From Carettochelys insculpta (lineage: Eukaryota; Chordata; Testudines; Carettochelyidae), in the NCBI RefSeq assembly GCF_033958435.1, contig NC_134137.1:238436501-238500500 (forward strand): a stretch of DNA of 64,000 bases, given 5' to 3'. Of the stretch, positions 33,683-42,860 are shown piece by piece (the first letter of the stretch is position 1; each line of letters begins with the position of its first letter). Below the pieces are notes generated by a model. That model made no database searches and had not been told where the DNA came from. It saw only the letters and a program-made list of their open reading frames with translations. Both the position numbers and the translations under genes were made by a program.

Positions 33683-33780
33683 CTGGAAGACGTGTAGATG
33701 ATAATCATCGAAGTAGCCTATTCAATGTTCTTACTTCAAAATAGGCTACTTTGACGTAGTGTCCTAGTGTAGGTGTAGCC

Positions 33781-34563
33781 ATAGTATCTACCAAGGTTGA
33801 TTCTCACAGAATAACTACAGCCCCACCTGTGAACAGTGGGGACAGAACTAATCCAACCACTTTTACAGCTGTAGAGCCAAAAGGCTTCAAGCTACCTGGT
33901 TCAGCCTCTATACCTCTACACTTCTGCTGCCACAATGCTTTTTTTTTTTTTTTTTTTTTTGCGGGGGGAGCCCTCTGTAATCCATATCTTACTCGGTAGG
34001 ATGACTGCCCTGTACCCCCACAAAGCTTCAAGAATTGTTGAGACTCCTCAATTCTTACACTGGGTGATAGCATAAATTGTGACTTTACAACAACATGTTG
34101 TTTACAATAGACAAAACCTCCTTGCTTTGCCTGCTCCCATGAGGCTTTGTTTACCAGGCATTACATATGCACGCCTTTGTATTTTCATGCAAATGATCTC
34201 TGCAGAACACATTCCCCAACTCCTTCAGCAGTATTAAGCTACTGCTGGCACATTCCTTACATCAACATGGTCTTTCGCAAAGGTTTCAAATTAGCTTTGA
34301 TATATAGGGGGACTTTCCAAAATCTTTCGGGATGCTGGTATAAGTAAAAGTAAGAATTTATACAGGCTGTAAAATCTAAGGGGAAAATGGGTGAGGGGAA
34401 AAAACGTTGAGAGTTTTGAACAAGTATTTGATCTTGTTGCTCAGGAAGAGTTCTTAAATGTATGTAAAGATTATGTAAAACATTGTTTGTGTGATAAAAA
34501 TCTGAAGACTGTGGAGGAGATGGCATCTCTGTTTGATGCCTTTTAGCAAACCCACACATTTGA
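33781..34563. other. Unassigned stretch with a T run
   Basis: A run of about 23 T lies at 33938-33960. Otherwise no gene or element ends are seen. Confidence 0.4.
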
Positions 34564-34700
34564 GGCCACGTCTACACTACAAAATAACTTCAAAGTTGCT
34601 AACTTTGAAGTAAGCAACTTTGAAGTAGAGCGTCTACACACAAAATGCACCTTCCCTTACTTTGAAGTAGGCTCCCTGCTACTTTGAAGTAAAACTCCTA

Positions 34701-35150
34701 GGGCTTGTCTCCATTAGGTCCATACTTCGAAGGGAGCATGATAAGTAGGGTGTTGGGAGTTTATTAACGAAGTGCTGCAGTGCATATGCAGCACTTCATT
34801 AAGCAAATCCCTCCCCCACTCCCCACTCTGTGGCAACTTCGAAGTGTTAAACTTTGAAGTGCCATCTTGCTTCCAGCTGAGGCTCACCCGACAGTACTTC
34901 AAAGTGCCCAGGGTACTTTGAAGTAAAGGAGTAAAGGGACTTCAAAGTACCCCGGACACTTTGAAGTACCGGCGGGTGAGCCATGGCTGGATGAAAGCCA
35001 GCGTTTCAAAATTTAACACTTCGAAGTTGATGCAGGGGAGGAATTTGCTTAATGAAGTGCTGCATATGCCCCGCAGCACTTCATTAGTAAACTCCCAACA
35101 CCCTAATTACCAGCCTCCCTTCGAAGTAGGGAGGAAGTATAGACACAGCC
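34701..35150. mobile_element. MITE B (450 bp), nested in H4
   Basis: A long-arm inverted repeat. The left end is GGGCTTGTCTCCATTAGG; the inverse of the right end is GGCTGTGTCTATACTTCC. Both arms run through GGGTGTTGGGAGTTTA, GAAGTGCTGC and CATATGCAGCACTTCATTAA. The duplication CTA is at 34698-34700 and 35151-35153. Non-coding; the two arms can fold into a hairpin of about 200 bp per arm with mismatches. Confidence 0.85.
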
Positions 35151-35339
35151 CTACAAACAATACACCCTACTTTGAAGTAAGGGGCCAGGATGGTATGATG
35201 CAGGCAGGGGTCACATGGCCCACAAACCCTTTCGGGCTACCAACCAGTCAGGGACCCTCCCAACACCTCCACCCAGCACCTGCTCAGGGTTGCCAGGTTG
35301 CACACAGCACAACATGACCTTTGCACACAGCCGAGCAAC

Positions 35340-36700
35340 TGCAGTGTTTGACATGGATCCCAGCACCTCCCCGAGGGGGATCTCCTGCAAATTGTGGCCG
35401 GACCACTGGCAGCGCTGCTGGTAGCCAGCACACAGCAGCAGCGCAGGACCAGCAGCATAGCCCCTGCGCTGCAGACCCTCTCCCAGTTGGAGCGGCTGCA
35501 TCCCATCTTGGTGATCTGGCGACGTTGGAGCTGTCCCACCAGCACCGATCGGGGGGAACCGCCGCGTGCTGGGGGACTAGGACAATGACCGGTGGCTGCA
35601 AAACCTCCGGATGACCCAGCAGACATCCAAAGAGCTGTGCCACTGGCTCGCCCCGCTCTCCAGCAGTGGGACCCCAGGATGCAGCTCACAGTCCCCCTGC
35701 ATAAGAGGGTAGCCATTGCCCTCTGGAAACCTGCCATCCCAAACAGCACCTGCTCCATTGGACATCAGTTTGGGGTGGGCAAGGCCACTGTCAGGGCACT
35801 CCTGATGGAGGTAAGCCAGGATGGGGACACATATCCCACATGGGGGGGCGCCCAGTGAGGGGTGGCCCTATACAGGGTTGGGCGGGGCAGCCCTGCATGG
35901 GGCCAAGGACCATCGGGCCACACACTCCTGGGTGCATCCCTCTGGTATGCCAGACAGGTCATTTGGGCAGTCAACACCCTCCTCCTCCGCCCATTGTTTA
36001 CTATCAGAGACCTGAACATCACCCTGGCAGGCTTCGTGGACCTGGGGTTCCCCCCTGCTTTGGCTCACTGGACGGCATGCACATTTTGATCCATTCCTCG
36101 GAATGTAGCGCCCGGGCCATAATATAAAGAAAGGATTAGCACTCTGTGATCCTCCAGGCCCTTGTGGATGCTAACGGCCCATTCATGGACATCTAGGTGG
36201 GATGATCCAGCAAGGCCCATGATGCCTGAGTGCTCAGGAACTCGTGTCTCAGACTCAGAATGCAGGAGGCAACCTATCTCCACCCATGAAGCTCCCAGTA
36301 GGAGACCTCACCATGCCCCCCTGCATCGTGGCTCATGCCACGTACCCCTGGCATCCTGGCTCATGAGGCCCTACACTGGCTGCACCACCCACCTCCCAAG
36401 ACCACTTTAATGTGCACCTGAACCATGTCAGGAGCTCCCTGGAGTGGGCGTTCAGATGGCTGAAGGGGCAATTTTAGAGGCATCCTCATGAGGCTGCAGG
36501 TCAGCATCCTGAACATGCTGGTGGTGGTCATGGCCGCTGCGCTCTCCACAATATCATGGAGAGCTAATGGGAGCCCTTTTTCCATGCCTGGGCTGCCGAG
36601 ACTGCCACCGGGTATGACCAGCTGCCTGGTGTCTTGCACTGTGAGGTAGAAAGGGATGGGCTGTGCATCAGGGAGGCCTTGTGGGAGGCCTTCGACGGGG
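35340..36700 (+). pseudogene. Harbinger H4 DDE transposase, decayed
   Basis: The exon-1 HTH region is at 35592-35810: HKRVAIALWKPAIPNSTCSI followed by VGKATVRALLME, ending at GAG|GTAAGC. The intron is 35811-35957 (CAG at 35955-35957). Exon 2 starts VIWAVNTLLLR, then a frame change, then CFGSLDGMHILIHSS with the first catalytic Asp (near 36055-36090). Later blocks (APSWLMRPYTG, LHNIMES-like) are scattered over three frames to about 36700. The intron position is the same as in H1-H3. Many stops; inactive. Confidence 0.75.
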
Positions 36701-37859
36701 GCCTCCAACGACCCTCCCTACCCACCCACCTTCCCCACCCCACAAGAGGAACACAGGGTTGGGGTGCAAGAACGTGTATTTTCTTTGTGCAAAATAATCT
36801 TTAAGAACATGTCATCGTGTGAAACTATTTACATGAGGGAACTATGTACAACAGGGATTCTGGTGTGGCATTGGGATGGGGGACTGAACTTGGAGAGGGT
36901 GCTGGGATGAGGGGCTCACTCATGCACAGGGGTGGTGGCTGGGATCTGTGACAAATGCAGGCGCCCCTGCCACCCCAGATCCAGAGACCCCTGTGGAGCA
37001 GGGATGGGCTGTAACTACAGGGGGGCGGACAGTTGTGTGGAAGGGGTGCGACAATATTGGGAACAGCAGGGGGCATGGAAGGAGTTGCAGGGGTCAGCTC
37101 ATCCTTGGTCACGCTGGCCACCAGCCACTCTGCCAGTGCCAGGTGGGTGGCAGGTGGCTGGGCCTGGAAGTCAGAGCCTGCAGTGGGGACTTCAGGGGAG
37201 GCTGCTGGAGGGGCTGTCGGGGGGCAGGGGGCGGCTGGTGTCGGGGGGAGGTTGGGTGAGGTGTGTGATGACCACCTCGGTAGGGGTCTCCAGGCAGTTG
37301 GCCATCAGCAGCCAGGTCTCCCATTCCCTTGCCAGACAATCTCACACCACAGCTGTCAGCTCCCGCAGGGGGCTGTATGTGTGGCTGCCTCTTCCTCCCC
37401 CCATGCGATGGCAGTTTCCAGGCTGGTGGTGACTCCGGTGGGGGGTCAGGCTGAGGTGGGGTGCTGGCCTCCTGGACTCACTGCCTGAGGGCTGGTCACA
37501 TTGGGCCCTGGGTTGGCTCCGGGATGGTAGGCCTGTGGAGACAGATGGGGATAGGGGAACAGCCCCATCAGTCATGCATCTTGATCCTGTGGCTCTGGGT
37601 CCCCGCTCTCTTCCCACATTGCCAGGTGGTCTGGGGGCCCCATGGGATACTGGTTGCAGGAGGGTCCCCATATGGTGCGGCTGGAGCGAGATTTGCTGTG
37701 CCCCTCTATACCCTTCATGGGTGAGTACCCTGCGGAGCTAGGCAGGGCTGTAGACAATGTGCATCGGCTGGAAACGTGGCCCCCGCTGCCTGTGCCAGGG
37801 GCATGCTGCTCCTCCCTGGGCCCTGGGGCATTCTGAACACCCAGTGGCTACCTGCAGGT

Positions 37860-38401
37860 ACCTCCACACACCTGGGGGACACCTGGCTGGATTGGTCCCA
37901 GCTTGACGGCTCAGAAGGGAGAGTGATGACGAGATTCTCACTGCTGGAACCATCATCATCACTCCCTGGCTCGGTCCCCTAGTCTCTTGGGTGGGGGATG
38001 GTGTCTCTAAAGGGTCCTGGCTCCTCAGCAGTCACCACCCCAGCTCCATCTCCTCCTCTGGCTCCGGTGGGGGTCCAGTGGTGTCTATCACATATGTGGG
38101 GGCTGGACCTCCTTGGGCCCCAGGAGCTGGTGGAGCTGCTCATAATGGGGGCAATGGGTGGGCCGTGCTCCTGAGCACCTGTGGGAGTCCCTTGACTGGA
38201 AGTACAGCTCCTGGAGCTTCTTGACTTTAATCCAGATGCCCTCCCCAGTCTGAACAGGGTTCCTCTGGGAGACAAGCCCCCTTGCCAGGCGCCCGTAGGC
38301 ATCGTCATTGCGGTGCCATAACCACATCTGCAGCAGGACCTCCTTGTTCCCCCACAGGGAGAGAAGGTCCTGCACTTCTGTGTCACTCCATGAGGGGCCA
38401 C
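37860..38401 (-). pseudogene. Harbinger H4 Myb/SANT-like protein gene
   Basis: The minus frame 38375-38088 reads QDLLSLWGNKEVLLQMWLWH, DDAYGRLARGLVSQRN, IWIKVKKLQELYFQSRD and CPHYEQLHQLLGPKE. The pattern (LxDLLxLWG...A-x-GRLARGL...KVKxLxxxY...CPxYxxLxxxLG) matches the Myb-like proteins of H2 and H3. An acidic Ser/Pro stretch follows in another frame (38060-37860). A start near 38401 is possible but uncertain. Confidence 0.72.
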
Positions 38402-39317
38402 TCTTGGGACACCGCTTCGCTAGCTGCTGAGATCCCGCAGGGGACTTGCTGGTGGTCTCTGTGGGCTCAGAGCGCTCTGGGGGGCATGGTGCCAGGGCTG
38501 GCTGGGGGTGCAGGTGGCAGCTGTGGCTAGTGGTCCCCCTGCTTATGGCACACTCTCAGCTTCCTGCCTGGGAATTCCAGTGAGCTGTTTCCTGTCAGGT
38601 GTTCGGCAGGGACCATAGACCCCTGCCTGGGCTGTCCAGAGTGTCTCCATCCTCTCGGGGCTGCCTCCTTGGCGGACCTCTTACTTCGAAATTGTGAGTG
38701 CCGAACACCTACACAGGTCCATTCCTGGGAAGGGAGTAGTGCCTTCAGAGTTAGCCTCCCTTACTTTGAAGTTAACTTCGAAGTAAGGAGAGGTGTGTGT
38801 AGATGCTCTGTATGCTAGCCCCTTACTTTGAAGTAAGTTTTTAGTGTAGACACAGCCTGAGAGTAAACCTCAGAAAGAAGGGTTTAAGCTGGTGGGATGG
38901 GAAGATAATGAAAGCAGTTGGTTGGGAGCCTAAGTGTTCCCTTCCCCTAAATGTTCCTTACCCCTTTTTACTGCTAATTTCTACCCCAAACCGCCTGTGA
39001 AAACAGAAGAACCCTGTAAGAGTTGCTTGTGTAATTCTGCTGCACATGTAAGAAATCATTGTCCAGAACTGAAAACAGGCCAGCCACAAAAAAGGTGATG
39101 TGCATGCTACTGTCCTTAGCACAGAAACCTGTTGGTCACTTGTCATTTATCATATTGGTTTTGAGAGATTAGCCTCTGAAAAGCCAGACATGGAGCACAG
39201 TAAGTTTCTCAGGATTAATGGCAAGGAATGCTTAGGGTGGAATGATACAGGAACACATATTTCTCTGGTTAAGCAGAATGTGTCCCCAGATGCCAGATAC
39301 CTAGTCATATGCCAGAT

Positions 39318-39412
39318 ATTTTGGAGCATAAGCTTTCATGGGCAAAGACCCGCTTCATCAGAGGACTTCATGTAGTTCTTGAGGATACAGACTAACCCGG
39401 CTACCTCTCTGA
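39318..39412. mobile_element. Penelope tail fragment with inverted halves
   Basis: The first half ATTTTGGAGCATAAGCTTTC and AAAGACCCGCTTCATCAGAG is the inverse of the Penelope tail seen at 11934-11980. The second half GATACAGACTAACCCGGCT is in the forward sense of 12025-12045. So the two tail halves stand head to head. About 95 bp; no coding part. Confidence 0.7.
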
Positions 39413-39677
39413 TACTAGTCATAGGATAGAGATTCTAGTTGTGGACAGAATCAGATTCTTTATGCCACTAGTTAGAACTCATGTGGCGTGGGAAGATATG
39501 GAAAGTGTTTTGACTGTGGGGATGATGGATTGTCTCCCTGGTGGACATGCTTACTGCTAATGATGTTTTGCAGGTAGCTCAGGTTGTTAAGATGTTTGCT
39601 AGCAGCAAAAAGGGAGTATTATGCTGGGACTTTAAAGCAGCAATGGGGAACCCAAGCTACAGAGTGGACTGCATGAG

Positions 39678-39880
39678 TAGGGTTCCCATATCTGAACATT
39701 TAAAAAAGAGGACACCCCTGAGAAGTAGTGTATCTGTATCAGGATCTACCAACTCACCTTGTATTAATGTACTAGATAAACAATAACACATTAATACAAC
39801 TTGAGTTGGTAGATATTGATACAGTTACACTCCCTCTCAGGGGTGTCTTCTTTTTCAAAAGGTGAAAGATGGTAATCCTA
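39678..39880. mobile_element. Palindromic MITE (203 bp)
   Basis: Starts TAGGGTTCCCATATCTGAAC and ends with the inverse of TAGGATTACCATCTTTCACC. Both arms contain AGAGGACACCCCTGAGA-like and TACCAACTCA-like blocks around a centre near 39780. The flanks (TGCATGAG / CACATGAA) are weakly similar, so an 8-bp duplication is possible but not convincing. Non-coding. Confidence 0.65.
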
Positions 39881-40015
39881 CACATGAATGGCCCTCCACC
39901 TCAGTGGGCTGCAAGGTTTGTAACCAAGATAGTCTCCCAGGACAGGGTAAGTTTGCTAACTGTGCTTATGTATCTAGATTTGCAGCGTATGCTGAGTGAC
40001 CTATAGCTAGAGTCC

Positions 40016-40133
40016 TGAAAATCTAGGGATATCCATGGGTATCCCCACCGATGGGTGAGGATGCAGATATTAGTGGATCATTTGTGCAGATGCAGCTACA
40101 AATTTTGTATCCAGGGCTCTAAGCATATTGGTG
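40016..40133. mobile_element. Small MITE copy (GATGCAGATAT type), copy 1
   Basis: Contains GGATATCCATGGGTATCC, GGATGCAGATATTAGTGGAT, AGATGCAGCTACAAATTTTG and ends TATCCAGGGCTCT, near-inverse of the start GAGTCCTGAAAATC. A second copy lies at 41262-41356. Confidence 0.5.
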
Positions 40134-41221
40134 TGCTGCTTAGATACAGAGGGAGTGCCAGGCTCTCAAAATTAATGTTGTATGTAATCAACATGCACCT
40201 CAGTTCACATCACATGCCCTTGCTTTATGTGTGTGTCACTTTGGTAACAGGAAAAAATGGTCGGAAAAAACTATGCAGACCTTCCAGGATTTTCCTGATG
40301 ATCTAACAATTGTTCAGTTGCTCAAATTATGAGCCTTTTGTTACTTAATTACCCTGTTCCTCTCTCTTTATAAACACACTGTCTGGTCCAAAGATGAACT
40401 GTTGCAGTTAAGAGCTGCCTCTGGAGCTAGGACATGCACTTTGAGCAGACCTCAAGTATCAAATCCAGGGATTCTAACTTTAGGAGGGCTACAGACCCCT
40501 CTTAGTTACTCATAAATGGCATCCTTGCTACCCAAGCAGCAGGTTCAGAGAGGAGACTGTGAAATTAACTTCTTGGACTGCAGCCACACTGCTGACTTCT
40601 TGAAGGAGAGAAAAGAGGGTGATGGGAGGTACCCTAATCTGAGGTCTGGTTTTCCAGGGCACCATTATTTGACTTTGTAGAAACTGACTGTCTCTTTTTC
40701 AGACCAGATATAGATTCTACTGAGGAGGAGGGTGCTTGTGGGCATGCAAATGACCTTGCTGGCAGGTGACAGAGAGCAACTGAAGAAATGTTGGCAGAAA
40801 CAGAAACATTTTATCAAAGATTAGACAGAGAAAACAGATCATAACCCCCTCGGAAAACGGGGCAGGGAGTGTCCCAGTGCTGGAAGTGGCGAATATAAGG
40901 TAGTGTAAAGAAGGGAGATGGATTTTATTATTTTTTTTTGAAAATGTACAGTCCTAGGGTTGGGAGACAGCTCCACAAATAGTCAGCCAATATGCAGATC
41001 CCACTGGACCCTTACCTCACTGAATCCTGAGTTACCAACATCCCAGACATATGCTCCGATTAAAAAGCCAGGCACGTGGGAATGCTGGAGGGAAAGAAAA
41101 GCTAATAACTGATTACATGCACAAGTTGTGGAGCCAGTTAAATGACACACCAATTCATGAACAAACCAAACCGAAAACTAGACTGCCTGAAAAGGAGTTG
41201 TCCGATAAAAAATATTTGTAA
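40134..41221. other. Unassigned stretch
   Basis: No gene or repeat family recognised. Confidence 0.35.
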
Positions 41222-41261
41222 ATACTCATCTGTGATTTAAAAAAATTGTACTAATGCTTAT

Positions 41262-41356
41262 ATCCATGGCTATCACATTCCATGGATGTGGATGCAGATA
41301 TCTGTGGATTATTTCTGCAGATGCAGCTATAAATTTTATATCCACATAGGGCTCTA
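41262..41356. mobile_element. Small MITE copy (GATGCAGATAT type), copy 2
   Basis: TATCCATGGCTATCACATTC, GTGGATGCAGATATCTGTGG and AGATGCAGCTATAAATTTTA, ending ATAGGGCTCTAA, parallel the 40016-40133 copy in the same orientation. Confidence 0.5.
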
Positions 41357-41919
41357 ACCATGTTGGTGCTTTGATTGGATGCAGAGGGAGTGCAAGACAC
41401 AGTATGGACAATTTGGGGGGAAAAGCCTTTGGACATGCTAGGAATGGTAATTGATAACACCTATAATGTTAGGAAATCTTAGGTAATGCTGTTTCCCAGC
41501 TACTACCTGTGAACAGACATAAATTTCATCATGGTAGAGAAACCATAATAAATCTGGTCTGCTGTGTGGAAAGGGAAACAAAAGCACACTACCTCATGGC
41601 TTTGATGGCTGGTTTTCAAGCTATCTGCATATTGGAAAACATTAATGTCTACATTGAGTTAACACTAGTTGGGAAAGCGGAAGTATCAACTAAGATACAT
41701 ATAGATGCTTTATATCAACACAGAGAAAAGCAAACTTGAAACCCTTTGAGATCCTAGACCAAGGTTTCCCAACCTGTGGGTCCTGACCCAAACATGAGTC
41801 ACCATTACATTTCAGAAGGGTCATTGGTTGTTACTGAAATGTATTGTCAGCTTGGAGTCATCCACTGCTAGTTCGTGATCCGCACCCAGGCATGCATTCA
41901 GCACATATTTCTCACCCAA

Positions 41920-42365
41920 GGCCGTGTCTACACTAGCCAAAAACTTCGAAATGGCCATGCAAATGGCCATTTCGAAGTTTACTAATGAAGCACTGAAATA
42001 CATATTCAGTACTTCATTAGCATGCGGGCGGCCGCGGCTCTTCAAAATTGATGTGGCTCGCCGCCGTGCGGCTTGTCCAAACAGGTCTCCTTTTCGAAAG
42101 GCCCCACCTACTTCGAAGTCCCCTTTTTCCCATCTGCTCATAGGAATAAGGGGACTTCAAAGTAGGCGGAGTCCTTTCGAAAAGGAGCCCTGTCTGGACG
42201 AGCTGCATGGTGGCGAGGCATGGTGAATGGAGGTCAATTTCGAAGTGCCACGGCTGCCCACATGTTAATGAAGCGCTGAATATGTATTTCAGTGCTTCCT
42301 TAGTAAACTTCGAAATGGCCATTTGCATGGCCATTTCGAAGTTTTTGGCTAGTGTAGACATAGCC
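41920..42365. mobile_element. Palindromic Harbinger-type MITE C1 (446 bp)
   Basis: Starts GGCCGTGTCTACACTAGCC and ends GGCTAGTGTAGACATAGCC. The duplication CAA is at 41917-41919 and 42366-42368. Arms carry AACTTCGAAATGGCCATGCA and ATGGCCATTTCGAAGTTT and run almost to the centre (about 42140), so the whole unit is one long imperfect palindrome. Non-coding; terminal GGCYRYGTCTACACTAG links it to H2-H4. Confidence 0.88.
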
Positions 42366-42860
42366 CAAGGGATTTATAAATAAGGATTTACAGTTCTGTA
42401 AGAGTCATACAAGCCTCTCTCTAGCTAAATGCTATGAAGGTAATTGCAAAATGCTATGATATAACAACACCCAGCAGCACTTGCCTGGGCTAGCATTTTC
42501 CAGGTGCAAGAACTGAAGGTATAAAATAAACAATGATGGCATCATCTAATGATCTTACTCCTCCCCCACCTACATTGAAAGCAACAAGAACTCTGGCACA
42601 AAAAGACTCAAACTGAGGAAAATGGTTCCAGACTGAAAAGGGAAGCCTGAATGTTCATGACTGTAAGGTATGTGCAACAGCCTGTGGGATGCAAACCACT
42701 CTCTCCCACCTGCTTGATTCAAATACTGATTAGTCATGGGAAGTTTAGGATAATCAGCATGCATATTTTTCATTCTCTTTTTTAAACAATTTCTGGCCTT
42801 TATACCTATCACTTAACATCTATCTTTCTGTAGTTACAAACTTTTTTCGCCATTTTAACT
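42366..42860. other. Unassigned stretch before the CR1
   Basis: No gene or element recognised. Confidence 0.35.

Larger units (their letters stand above)
29052..33780 (+). mobile_element. PIF/Harbinger transposon H3 with nested MITE A2
   Basis: The left end is GGCTACGTCTACACTAGCCG; the inverse of the right end is GGCTACACCTACACTAGGAC. The duplication ATA is at 29049-29051 and 33781-33783. Without MITE A2 (32972-33682) plus its duplication it is about 4.0 kb, equal to H2. Genes: Myb/SANT-like on plus (29434-30830) and transposase on minus (32695-31407), converging. This is the best-preserved Harbinger in the window. Subterminal CTACTTCGAAGTAG palindromes lie at the left end. Confidence 0.92.
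34564..38857 (+). mobile_element. PIF/Harbinger transposon H4 with nested MITE B
   Basis: The left end is GGCCACGTCTACACTACAAA; the inverse of the right end is GGCTGTGTCTACACTAAAAA. The duplication TGA is at 34561-34563 and 38858-38860. Subterminal ACTTTGAAGTA repeats occur at both ends. The transposase is on plus (35340-36700) and the Myb-like gene on minus (38401-37860), convergent as in H1. Proteins are well diverged from H2/H3, so it is a third subfamily. Older than its nested MITE B (34701-35150). Confidence 0.88.

Noticed and set aside
41757..41919. hAT-like left end (GGTTTCCCAACCTG...) before MITE C1
   Set aside because: No matching right end or duplication could be found after C1, so I do not call an element.
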